Assembly (NCBI GenBank): GCA_947630415.1
Contig: CANRHM010000003.1
Span: forward strand, 1 to 32,905
Source of the DNA: an uncultured Bacilli bacterium
GTDB lineage: Bacteria; Bacillota_I; Bacilli_A; RF39; UBA660
Direction of reading: 5' to 3'
Length of the DNA: 32,905 bases
Under the pieces are notes generated by a model. The model saw only the letters and a program-made list of their open reading frames with translations, was not told the DNA's origin and made no database searches. The translations under genes were made by a program, and so were the position numbers. Shown in pieces: positions 18,036-27,262 of this stretch. The stretch's first letter is position 1; every line of letters starts with the position of its first letter.

Positions 18036-18923
18036 TTAAGCACCTCCAGAAACCTCATAAGCATCACTTGCTACAAAGAAAGCCGATGGATCGATCTGGA
18101 AAATACCTTCTTTTAATTTAAAGTATTCGTTTGTGGGAACCACACACATCAACACTTTTTGTTTTTCTTTGGTATATCCTCCTCTTGCATCAAAAATAGT
18201 TACTCCATGATTTAAATAAGTTAAAATATATTCTTTGATTTCCACATCTTTTTCGGTAATAATGTAGAATGCTTTAGAACTTGAAATACCTAGAATCACT
18301 TTATCCGTTAAAATACTGATAATATACAAAACGATGATACCATACATAAGTCTTGTAACACCAAAGAAGAAAACACTACTGAAGACGATTAAGCCATCGC
18401 TTAACAACATCGCATTTCCTAAACTCATGTGCGCATATTTTGAAACAATTTGGTTGATGATATCCGTTCCACCAGTCGTAAATCCCGCTTTAAATATGAG
18501 TCCTGCACCAAGACCATAAAGCACTCCTCCAAAAAGAGCAAGCAATAACACCTGAGAAGTATCTACTGTAACATAATTACCAATCGTAGAAGTTAGTTGA
18601 ACAGCAAGTGGAAAGAGTAAAGAACCTAGAATCGATCCTTTGGTCTTTTCCCATCCTAAAGTAAAGTAACTAACTACTAATAAAATAATCGAACCCACTA
18701 AAATAAAGAAGGAAGGTTCAATATTCCATAAACTTTTAAAGATGATAGAAAGTCCACTTAAACCTCCAAAAACAATATTATTAGGAAGTAAAAACAAGTT
18801 GAAAGCAATGGAAGCAATAACAATACCAACGACTAACTCAATATAACGACGAATGATTTTAGTACCGTTAACTTTCTTTATAATTTCATCGGTTTTAGGT
18901 TTCTTTCTTCCAAATAATCTCAT
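18036..18923 (-). CDS. YitT family membrane protein (DUF161/DUF2179), tandem paralogue
   Basis: 295 aa; GAGLIFKAGFTTGGTDIINQIVSKYAHM; C-term VLMCVVPTNEYFKLKEGIFQIDPSAFFVASDAYEV. Confidence 0.87.
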   Translation of the reverse strand: MRLFGRKKPKTDEIIKKVNGTKIIRRYIELVVGIVIASIAFNLFLLPNNIVFGGLSGLSIIFKSLWNIEPSFFILVGSIILLVVSYFTLGWEKTKGSILGSLLFPLAVQLTSTIGNYVTVDTSQVLLLALFGGVLYGLGAGLIFKAGFTTGGTDIINQIVSKYAHMSLGNAMLLSDGLIVFSSVFFFGVTRLMYGIIVLYIISILTDKVILGISSSKAFYIITEKDVEIKEYILTYLNHGVTIFDARGGYTKEKQKVLMCVVPTNEYFKLKEGIFQIDPSAFFVASDAYEVSGGA

Positions 18924-20018
18924 ACATTTACCTCCTTCAAATAACTTTCAATAAATAGATCAAGGTCGCCATCTAAGACTTTGGAAACATTGCTGGTCTC
19001 AACCTTGGTTCTTGCATCTTTAACAAGGGAATACGGGTGAAGTACATAACTTCGGATTTGTGAACCAAAGTTGATAGAAGCGACTTCTCCTTTTAATTCT
19101 TTCTTTTCTTGTTGTTGTTTTTCCATTTCTAAAAGTTTAAGTTTGCCTTTTAAGATGGTAAGAGCTCTTTCTCTATTTTGTAACTGACTTCGCTCATTTT
19201 GACAAGTAACTACAATTTTCGTGGGAAGATGGGTAATACGTACGGCCGAATCTGTCGTGTTAACGTGTTGTCCTCCAGCACCTCCCGAACGATAAACATC
19301 TATTTTTAAATCTTTGGGATCAATTTCAATATCGATACTATTATCAATTTCAGGCGTTACTTCAATAGAAGCAAAGGAGGTATGTCGTTTATTATTAGCA
19401 TCAAATGGAGACAAACGTACTAAACGATGAACTCCTCGTTCACACTTTAAATAACCGTAAGCATAACTTCCTTTAATTAGAAGAGATGCCGATTTAATAC
19501 CTACTTCTTCCCCTTCTTGATAATCTAGTACCTCAATCTTGTATCCTTTCTTTTCAGCATATCTTGTGTACATTCTGTATAACATCATAGCCCAATCACA
19601 AGCTTCTGTTCCCCCTGCTCCAGAATGTACTTCTAAAATACAATTATTTTGGTCATACGGACCACTTAGTAAAAGAAATAACGATAACTCTTCGAGTTTT
19701 TTTTCCAAAGATGGAAGTGTTTCTTCGATAGAAGAAAGAATCTCACTATCCTCTTCTTCCATTAAATTAAACAAATCTAAATTATCTCCAATTTCCTTTT
19801 TTAATACGGTTATTTTTTCCGTAATATTTCTTAAACTAGACAATCTATCAATAACTTCTTTGGCCTCTTCTTGATGATCCCAAAAAGAAGCTTCATTCAT
19901 CTTTGCTTCTAAGTTTTTTTCTTCTTCTAATTTAGAATCAATGTCAAAGTGACCTCCATAAATCGCCAATTTCTTTTTGTAATTTCTCAAGTTGTCTCTT
20001 CATTTCATTTTTATCCAT
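18920..20018 (-). CDS. prfB: Peptide chain release factor 2, programmed +1 frameshift
   Basis: GGAGGQHVNTTDSAVRITHLPT; 0-frame ATG at 20018 encodes MDKNEMKRQLEKLQKEIGDLWRSL then TGA (19944-19946); CTT TGA C slip site preceded by SD-like TGGAGGT (19952-19958). Confidence 0.93.
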
Positions 20019-20052
20019 TTTTATCCCATTCCTTTTATTTATAACTAATTTT

Positions 20053-20082
20053 ATTATATCATAGCCCCATCTAAAACCACAA
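20053..20082 (-). promoter_or_regulatory. Possible promoter for prfB
   Basis: Minus strand TTGTGG - 18 nt - TATAAT (TATAAT = 20053-20058). Confidence 0.5.
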
Positions 20083-20092
20083 ATAACTTCGA

Positions 20093-20118
20093 AGAAAAAA
20101 GAGAAATCTCTTTCTCTT
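20093..20118 (-). terminator. Rho-independent terminator after the 431 aa gene
   Basis: Minus strand AAGAGAAA-gaga-TTTCTCTT followed by TTTT. Confidence 0.7.
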
Positions 20119-21412
20119 AAGCTTCTTTAGGTTCTCTATAAGTTTGTTTAATATTGTATTTAACATCTGGTAAAGCCGCTACCTCTTCGATGGTATGAAC
20201 ATCGTATCCCCTACTTTGTAATAAGGAAATAAGTTCTTCTTCTGATAAATATTCTTCACTTAAACGATCCCACTCAATTTCGCCATTAAGATTGGTAAGC
20301 GGAACAATCTCTACTTTAATACGTGTTTCAATTTCTCTTGTTCCATCTTTAAATGGTTTAGTATCAGGGACTACACGAGTATACTCACTCCAAGCACTCC
20401 AAACCTCACTATCATCAATGCGTTTGGCATTAGGAGATGGTTTAGAAGGAAGAAGATCACTTCTCTCCATCTTTTCAACACGATAGTATTTGCTAGCATA
20501 CGTCTTGGTTTCTTCATCACGTTTTGCACCTTGAACAGGAGCCGTTAAATAATACGTAATTTCTTCATCGCGATTCGTAGTACCTGATGGATAATAATAT
20601 TTAGGTCCATCATCGTTTTGAATATACCATTTATAAGCAAAATTTTGAGATACTTCTTTAAATGGATAAAGTTCATTTGGACTTTCTTTATAGTATTCTG
20701 TAACTAATTCCGTATTGGATTTATCTTGTGGATAATAGAAACGAACATCTCCTTGGTAAGCCCAATTCTTATCACGGTAACGATAATAGGTCGTTTGTTT
20801 TACGATTTTATAATTGGTATAAGGTACTTCATCTAACCACATGGTTTCTTTTTCACCCACGGTGGTTTTATCGGTATTTAACTTTTCAGCTTGATAAGAG
20901 AAATTTACCTTGGCATTCATTTTCCCTAAAATATCTTGTTCATTGACTAAAGGCTTTTCTTCTCCATAGGCAACCGTTGAAGTATTGTTTTCACATTGCA
21001 TACTAACTTCAAAATGATAATTACCACTTTCAAGTTTACATACTTTAACCATACTTACATCTTTATCACACTTTTTATAATAGTTGATATCGGATATTAA
21101 TTTTTGTTCTTGTATAGTTTGTAAGGCTACCGTTGTACAACTTCCATTAGAAGATGGTAACTTCGTTGGATCAAACTCAAAATATGTTTTTGCACTCGCT
21201 AAAAAATAATCTTGTGCAAGCGTTGATCCTGGTTGCTCAAAAGGATCAATTTTACTCACTTCATACGCATGCATTCCAAATACAGCTATCAAACCAATTG
21301 CAATAACGGAAATGATAACAAGTGCTATACGATAACGTTTAATCGTCTTTTTACTTGAATATTGATTTGGATTTTCATAATCGGTAATATTTTTATATTC
21401 GTTATTATCCAT
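20117..21412 (-). CDS. Hypothetical membrane-anchored extracellular protein, tyrosine-rich
   Basis: 431 aa; single TM after a short basic N-terminus (KKTIKRYRIALVIISVIAIGLIAVFG); no family recognised; RBS TAGGAGG. Confidence 0.75.
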   Translation of the reverse strand: MDNNEYKNITDYENPNQYSSKKTIKRYRIALVIISVIAIGLIAVFGMHAYEVSKIDPFEQPGSTLAQDYFLASAKTYFEFDPTKLPSSNGSCTTVALQTIQEQKLISDINYYKKCDKDVSMVKVCKLESGNYHFEVSMQCENNTSTVAYGEEKPLVNEQDILGKMNAKVNFSYQAEKLNTDKTTVGEKETMWLDEVPYTNYKIVKQTTYYRYRDKNWAYQGDVRFYYPQDKSNTELVTEYYKESPNELYPFKEVSQNFAYKWYIQNDDGPKYYYPSGTTNRDEEITYYLTAPVQGAKRDEETKTYASKYYRVEKMERSDLLPSKPSPNAKRIDDSEVWSAWSEYTRVVPDTKPFKDGTREIETRIKVEIVPLTNLNGEIEWDRLSEEYLSEEELISLLQSRGYDVHTIEEVAALPDVKYNIKQTYREPKEA

Positions 21413-21437
21413 AAATTCCTCCTACTTTCCTACTTTA

Positions 21438-21467
21438 ACTATATCATGCCAAAAGAGGCTATTTCAA
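21438..21467 (-). promoter_or_regulatory. Promoter for the 431 aa gene
   Basis: Minus strand TTGAAA - 18 nt - TATAGT. Confidence 0.55.
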
Positions 21468-21488
21468 GCAAAAGAAAAAGAAAATCGC

Positions 21489-21617
21489 TTATTTACGTCG
21501 ATTTTTTTCTAAATAAAGATTCTCTTTGGTAAAAGAATAACATTCTAAAGTAAAATCTAATAGAGGATTAGCATTTAAATTATTTTCAATATAGATGATA
21601 TTATTAATAAAATGCAC
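21489..21617 (-). CDS. Possible small protein (42 aa), not in the ORF track
   Basis: GTG start with upstream AAGGA; VHFINNIIYIENNLNANPLLDFTLECYSFTKENLYLEKNRRK*. Confidence 0.3.
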   Translation of the reverse strand: MHFINNIIYIENNLNANPLLDFTLECYSFTKENLYLEKNRRK

Positions 21618-21637
21618 ACTTTTTCAGTTCCTTCTTT

Positions 21638-22234
21638 CTATTTTATAAGCATCTTAGTTATCTTGCTTTCTAAATCACTTCTTCTTTCTTGATTCGAATC
21701 TATCACAAAATAAGAAGACATTATACGAGGAATAATTTTAAAAGTTTCCCCTTCTATTTCCATTTCATAATAGGGAACTTGCTTACTTTTTAAAACAAAT
21801 TCATCTAACACATTATAAAAAGAAGTTCCTTCTTCAAACTTTAAAAAAAGAGGTCTATAACTAGGATTAGACGAATCTAAAAAATAAGGATTTCCTTGAT
21901 GAAAGAAAAGAATTACATAAGTACATCTATCAACTAGATCATCAAAAGATATAAAACCAAAATCAATAAGAACATTCCCGTTAGTATCATAGGTATTATC
22001 GCCTATGACATTACAAATGAATTTCTTTTTTTCTTTTTCCTGAAACCAATCTTTTAATCCATAAAAGATAGCACTTTCATCGTAATACTTTTTATCAATT
22101 CCTACTTCAAAAGGAATTAAGTATGCTAGAAAAGGATCTATTGGAACCACAAATTTTGAAGAAGGCGCAATCGACTGCATGCTCTTAGGTTTCAAATAGG
22201 ATCGTAATTGGTCGATTCCTTTAATGCTTTCCAT
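21638..22234 (-). CDS. Hypothetical protein
   Basis: 198 aa ORF immediately downstream of a nucleotidyltransferase-like gene. Confidence 0.65.
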   Translation of the reverse strand: MESIKGIDQLRSYLKPKSMQSIAPSSKFVVPIDPFLAYLIPFEVGIDKKYYDESAIFYGLKDWFQEKEKKKFICNVIGDNTYDTNGNVLIDFGFISFDDLVDRCTYVILFFHQGNPYFLDSSNPSYRPLFLKFEEGTSFYNVLDEFVLKSKQVPYYEMEIEGETFKIIPRIMSSYFVIDSNQERRSDLESKITKMLIK

Positions 22235-22248
22235 ATATAAAACTCCTT

Positions 22249-22641
22249 CTAAAATTTCTTTTGTAATACTTTATCAATAAGTACAATATCTTTCTGGTCT
22301 TTTTCTCTATTTAAATATTGTTTTAGTTTTTTTACATCTTCTAATTTCTGAACTGGAATGCCTTCAATTAAATCAAAAGAAGGAGAATATAAATTGGAAC
22401 CAAAATTAATAGTATTATCGATATAATATAAACAATTGCCATCAGGTAGAACCCGCTCTAAAGTACAAGAATAATGCGTAAGCAAATACCTAAAATAAGA
22501 TTTAGTAACTGAAATATCAATATCTCTTGTTGTCTCTTTAACCCTTAAAAGAACGAGTGCTGCTCCCGAAATCACTAAATATTCATTTGGGTCAAAGGCA
22601 TACTGACGTAAAATAGTTAAAATTTGATTTCGATCAAACAT
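22249..22641 (-). CDS. Nucleotidyltransferase-like protein
   Basis: 130 aa; YLVISGAALVLLRVKETTRDIDISV: SGAA...DID pattern of AbiEii/MNT-like nucleotidyltransferases. Confidence 0.6.
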   Translation of the reverse strand: MFDRNQILTILRQYAFDPNEYLVISGAALVLLRVKETTRDIDISVTKSYFRYLLTHYSCTLERVLPDGNCLYYIDNTINFGSNLYSPSFDLIEGIPVQKLEDVKKLKQYLNREKDQKDIVLIDKVLQKKF

Positions 22642-22703
22642 TTTATTCCTTCTTTCTCTAGTTATGTCTTTCTATAATACGCTTTTAAGTTAAATTAAGC
22701 AAG

Positions 22704-22747
22704 AAACAAAAAGACTTTAAACAAAAGTTAAGGCCTTTATAAAGTCT
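22704..22747 (-). terminator. Probable terminator after the 220 aa gene
   Basis: Minus strand AGACTTTA...TAAAGTCT followed by TTTTG. Confidence 0.5.
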
Positions 22748-22755
22748 ATTTACAA

Positions 22756-23418
22756 TTACTTCTTCATTAAGATTTTTTCTTTTTGAGATAAATAATCCTT
22801 TTCACTAACTAAGTGATATTTTAAACAATCTTCTAATGAAGCTAGTTCTTGTCTTTTGGCTGTTTCTACTTCATTTTTCCAAAAACGTTCTTCTTCTAAC
22901 ATCGCTTTTATAGCCTCATCTTGTCCTTTTTTGATGCACAAATCAAAAAACTTGTACCTTGTATTATAATATCGATCTTGAAAATCATTAATGAATCTTT
23001 TTCCTCTTACAACTTTATTTTCTTGTTCAAAAGTAGCTTGTTCACTCAAAGGAATAGTGACCGTTCTTGTGGCATCTTCTAAGTCAAAATAAACAGAAAC
23101 CATATGTTCCTTATCTTCGTCATAATACGGCTTTCCAAATATTTCCTCGTATCTTTTAATAGATAGATCTATAGCCCAAAACCAAATGTGATTAGTCTCA
23201 TCAAGTGCACCACTTCCATACTTTTTAATCAATTTAGAAATTACATCTTTATAACAATTATCCACTCCAATATAAGATCTTTGTAACTCTAATAAGTACT
23301 TGTAACGTTTTACAATAGGATTTTCTTCTAATTCTTTAATCTCTTCAAAATCACTTTGTATAAGTCTTCTTTCCTCAGTATATTCTTTTCTTATTTGTTC
23401 TAATTCTTCTTTTTTCAT
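22756..23418 (-). CDS. Hypothetical protein
   Basis: 220 aa ORF with coiled-coil termini. Confidence 0.65.
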   Translation of the reverse strand: MKKEELEQIRKEYTEERRLIQSDFEEIKELEENPIVKRYKYLLELQRSYIGVDNCYKDVISKLIKKYGSGALDETNHIWFWAIDLSIKRYEEIFGKPYYDEDKEHMVSVYFDLEDATRTVTIPLSEQATFEQENKVVRGKRFINDFQDRYYNTRYKFFDLCIKKGQDEAIKAMLEEERFWKNEVETAKRQELASLEDCLKYHLVSEKDYLSQKEKILMKK

Positions 23419-23476
23419 AATCCAAAACCTCCTATTTTCCCCTCTTACTTATAATAACTCAAAAATTAAATAATTT

Positions 23477-24523
23477 CTATTTTTTATATTTATTAAGAAG
23501 CTCATAAATATATTTATAATATTCTTCTTTATGCATGGTATATGTTTCTATAATTTTATTTGCTGTCTCATAAGCTTTTGCATAGTCTTTCTTGGTAATA
23601 AGTCCTTTGTCATAAACTTCTTTCAATTCATCCTCATCCATTATAGTAGGTTCATATTCATTAGGAATACAAACATCTAGTTTCATATCCACAAAATAAG
23701 GATTTTCCGGATCACTAAAATCATTCATTTTTGTTATATCAAAATAACTTTCAATCAATTGATCTTGATCATCAAACATAACGGTTAACCACCAATTTTG
23801 ATCTTTAGGGGCAAATATCAATTGTTTAAAATGATTATCTGCAATTTTTACTTTTCCAATAGGAGAATCAACTACTAAAGGAGAAGATACCTCAATGATA
23901 CTTAAATAACAAACTTTACCTTCAAAAAATTCATTCTTGATATCTTCAACTTTGGTTTCCTTTTTTAAAATTCTTTTCCAATCATTTCTTTTTAAATCTT
24001 TAAAACCAAACTTGATAGAATTATCAAATCTGATTCTAGTTAAATATTGACGATCCGTTTCTCCAACAATGAAAGCTCCACAGTTAAGTTGAACTTTTAA
24101 TGATGCTGGATTATCTTTATTAAAAGATAAATAAACTTCATCTTCGGATATTAGTTCTCTACACTTATCAATAGCAAGTTCTAATCCTTTTGTTGCATAG
24201 CCTTTTCCTCTCATATTAGGTAAAATGCCATATCCAATATGTCCTGGTCCTTTTTTTAAATAATCATTCAAATAATGTCTTATTTTAAAAAGACCAACAA
24301 TCTCATCATCCCATAAAAAGAAATAAGTATCCGGTACATGCCCTTCTTCTAATTCTAATCCTTCCGCATTTTTTAATAATTTAGGAATAACTTTTTCTCT
24401 TAATTCTTCCTTGGTAATATCATGATATTTGTTTTCAAAACCATTTTCATTAAACGGGATTGCCTTAAATGCCTTATATTCTTCCTCAATATCCTCATAG
24501 TTTATTTTCTTTAAATAAAGCAT
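23477..24523 (-). CDS. GNAT acetyltransferase fused to a C-terminal DUF402-like domain
   Basis: GPGHIGYGILPNMRGKGYATKGLELAID (GNAT A motif); C-term ESYFDITKMN...YFVDMKLDVCIPNEYEPTIMDEDELKEVYDKGLI (DUF402-like). Start ATG 24523 after GGGAGG. Confidence 0.75.
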   Translation of the reverse strand: MLYLKKINYEDIEEEYKAFKAIPFNENGFENKYHDITKEELREKVIPKLLKNAEGLELEEGHVPDTYFFLWDDEIVGLFKIRHYLNDYLKKGPGHIGYGILPNMRGKGYATKGLELAIDKCRELISEDEVYLSFNKDNPASLKVQLNCGAFIVGETDRQYLTRIRFDNSIKFGFKDLKRNDWKRILKKETKVEDIKNEFFEGKVCYLSIIEVSSPLVVDSPIGKVKIADNHFKQLIFAPKDQNWWLTVMFDDQDQLIESYFDITKMNDFSDPENPYFVDMKLDVCIPNEYEPTIMDEDELKEVYDKGLITKKDYAKAYETANKIIETYTMHKEEYYKYIYELLNKYKK

Positions 24524-24537
24524 ATGATTACCTCCCA

Positions 24538-24864
24538 TCACATATTGTTATTAGTTAGCTCTTCATCTATCCAATTTAGATAATCTTTACTAGTGCTTGT
24601 AATATCAAACACAGCAAATTCAAAACATTCATAACTATGTATAGAGCTAATTACTTTGTAAATCTTTTTTTGAAATTCCTTTTTGGTCGTCATTTGAAGT
24701 AAATACTCCTTTGATACTTCTCTTTGTTGATGATAGTTCCAACTACTTTCACTTTCAATGATATGGCAACTGACCACGACTTTCATGTCTAATAATTTTT
24801 TAACAATGTTATCAATTTCATCTATATTGTTACTGGCCGTTTCAATCATACAATATTTAGTCAT
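24538..24864 (-). CDS. CutA1-like protein
   Basis: 108 aa; size and pattern TASNN..., CHIIESESSWNYHQQREVSKEYLLQMTTKKEF...IHSYECFEFAVFDI...YLNWIDEEL parallels CutA1. Confidence 0.7.
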   Translation of the reverse strand: MTKYCMIETASNNIDEIDNIVKKLLDMKVVVSCHIIESESSWNYHQQREVSKEYLLQMTTKKEFQKKIYKVISSIHSYECFEFAVFDITSTSKDYLNWIDEELTNNNM

Positions 24865-24921
24865 AATAATCTCACCTATAAAAATTATATCATAATATCA
24901 AAAAGATAAAAATAATAGGGA

Positions 24922-25359
24922 TTATATTTCAAGTTCCATAACTACATGAACAATTCCTTCTTCTAAGAAATCATTGGAAACCACTTTAAATCCAAATTTT
25001 TCATAAAAACCTATGGCATGTTTTTGAGCATCCATACATATTTTTTTGCAATTCATTTTTTCTTTAATCGATTGCAAACTTTGTTCCATCAATTCTTTAC
25101 CTACACCATTTCCATGTTTTAAAGTTAAAACTCTACCAATTTTAACAATCGCTTTATGTTCATCCTGATAAAATGCTCTAAGATAGGCTACAACCTTATC
25201 ATCCTTCATAAAAAAGCAATGTAAACTATCATAATCAATGTCATCCATATCTTGATAATGAATATTTTGTTCCATAACAAAAATTTCTGATCTTGCTTTT
25301 AATATTTCATATATTTCTGTAGCGGATAATTCATTAAATTTTTTGGATATTAAATTCAT
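24922..25359 (-). CDS. GNAT acetyltransferase, ElaA-like
   Basis: FNELSATEIYEILKARSEIFVMEQNIHYQDMDDIDYDSLH, RVLTLKHGNGVGKELMEQ, MDAQKHAIGFYEKFGFKVV. Start ATG 25359 after AAGGAG. Confidence 0.87.
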   Translation of the reverse strand: MNLISKKFNELSATEIYEILKARSEIFVMEQNIHYQDMDDIDYDSLHCFFMKDDKVVAYLRAFYQDEHKAIVKIGRVLTLKHGNGVGKELMEQSLQSIKEKMNCKKICMDAQKHAIGFYEKFGFKVVSNDFLEEGIVHVVMELEI

Positions 25360-25417
25360 ATATTTTCTCCTTACCAATTATTGTTTATTTCACTTAAACT
25401 TATAAAAATAATATTAA

Positions 25418-25924
25418 TTAAGATAATATAAAGGCAACAGTATTGCAAACAACAGCAATAAAGAACAGTACTCCTGTTAATAAATCTGTTTTATCTTTTC
25501 TTACTTTATAGCGACTTAAAAAAGTAACACAGTTATAAGCACATAGTAAACTAACTAAAGAGGAAGAAGGAATGTTTTTAAAAGTTGAAATAATTACTAA
25601 GATAATAAAGAATAAAGTCATGCCTATAATTCCATATTTCATAGATTTTAAATTTACTAATTCTGTTAATTTGATGACATTTTCTTCGCTCTTTTTTTCC
25701 ATATCCTTTTTTTCTATCGTTTCTCCAGCAAGTATATCATTTACACTCACTTCTAATATTTCACTAAGTGGTTTAAGTAGAGACATATCCATTAAACATA
25801 GTCCTCTTTCCCACTTGCTTACAGCATTTTTAGTAATACCTAGTTTTTCTGCTAGTTCTTCTTGTGTCAATTTTTTTAATTTTCTTTGGTTAGCAATAAA
25901 TTTGCCAATTTTTTCTTGATTCAT
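25418..25924 (-). CDS. XRE-family transcriptional regulator with C-terminal TM segments
   Basis: IGKFIANQRKLKKLTQEELAEKLGITKNAVSKWERGLCLMDMSLLKPLSEIL. Confidence 0.92.
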   Translation of the reverse strand: MNQEKIGKFIANQRKLKKLTQEELAEKLGITKNAVSKWERGLCLMDMSLLKPLSEILEVSVNDILAGETIEKKDMEKKSEENVIKLTELVNLKSMKYGIIGMTLFFIILVIISTFKNIPSSSLVSLLCAYNCVTFLSRYKVRKDKTDLLTGVLFFIAVVCNTVAFILS

Positions 25925-26176
25925 ATTTTTTCTCCTTCCAAGAAGAACTGTAACATTTAAATATTATTTTTTAAACATACTAAAAGTTTACTTTTAAAAT
26001 CATTTGTTTTGCTAGATATTATATCACTTTCAGATAGTATTTGATGGCACCTTAGACAAAGAGGTAATTTTATAAATAGTATTTTACTATTTCAACACGG
26101 AATCAAAGTAAATCTATTATATGGAAATTCATCAATTTTAATTCTGTAAGATTCCACGGAATTAAACTTTTCATTA

Positions 26177-27187
26177 TTAACTCTCTTTTTTTTGTACTTT
26201 TTTACTAATATCTTTTAATGTTTCTAAATACGCTTTTTCCACAGGACTAATTTCTTTTACTTGATACTTTTTATATTCACTTTTTGCTTTTTGTATTGCT
26301 TCTTCATGGCTTATAGCACCAGCGCCTATTAATTTACTTTCCCCTGTTGCAGATAAAATAGAATCTAGTTCTCTTATATAATCTTCCATATACATTTGTT
26401 TATGCCTAATTGCTTGAATTTCAGCAAAATCAAAATATCCTGATACCAAATTATTTAAAACTTTTAATTCTTCTTCTGTTAAATAATTTTTAGCAATAAC
26501 TACATCACTCATAACAGGAATATCCCCTCTGAAGGTTTTAAGTCCCATAAACGGTTTTTCGGAATCTGCTCTTTCATAAATTAATTCGGAGGCAGTATGA
26601 CCATGAGTAGCAAAATGAAGTTTATTTTGGACCATTTTAAAAAACTCAATCGACTTTTCATCTTTAGGATCATAATCAACTGCTGTTGCATATAAATCTA
26701 AAACTTGTCGATAAAGAACTTTTTCAGAAGATCGGATATCCTTTATTCTAGCAAGTAATTCTTTCCAATAATTGCCACCAGCATTGCCTTTAAGACGTTC
26801 ATCATCTAATGTGAATCCTTTTATCATATATTCTTTTAATCTTTCAGTAGCCCACTTTCTAAAATTAGTAGCTATTTTAGATTTAATACGATATCCTAAA
26901 GAAATGATCATATCTAAATTATAATATTTGACCTTTCTTTCTACATTTCTACTTCCTTCGCTTTGAACTGTCAAGAATTCCTTGACAGTTGAATTTTCAT
27001 CTAATTCTTGCTCATTAAATATATTTTTTATATGTAAACTTATATTTTGTTTGGTTGTTTTATATAATTCAGCCATTTGCTGTTGAGATAACCAAACAGT
27101 TTCATTCTCTAGTTTTACATCGATTTTAGTCTCTCCATCCTCTGATTGATAAATAATAATATTGTTAGAAATTTCATTATTATACAT
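26177..27187 (-). CDS. RhuM family protein
   Basis: 336 aa; WLSQQQMAELYKTTKQNISLHIKNIF, YYNLDMIISLGYRIKSKIATNFRKWATERLKEYMIKGF. Confidence 0.87.
   Translation of the reverse strand: MYNNEISNNIIIYQSEDGETKIDVKLENETVWLSQQQMAELYKTTKQNISLHIKNIFNEQELDENSTVKEFLTVQSEGSRNVERKVKYYNLDMIISLGYRIKSKIATNFRKWATERLKEYMIKGFTLDDERLKGNAGGNYWKELLARIKDIRSSEKVLYRQVLDLYATAVDYDPKDEKSIEFFKMVQNKLHFATHGHTASELIYERADSEKPFMGLKTFRGDIPVMSDVVIAKNYLTEEELKVLNNLVSGYFDFAEIQAIRHKQMYMEDYIRELDSILSATGESKLIGAGAISHEEAIQKAKSEYKKYQVKEISPVEKAYLETLKDISKKVQKKES
26966..26990. repeat. Intragenic inverted repeat in RhuM gene 1
   Basis: AACTGTCAAG-AATTC-CTTGACAGTT: 10 bp perfect arms, 5 nt spacer. Confidence 0.97.
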
Positions 27188-27262
27188 ATATACATCTCCT
27201 TAAATTGAACAAAATAATTTATTAAAATAATCATACAAAATAAATGTTTTTTCCTTTACATA

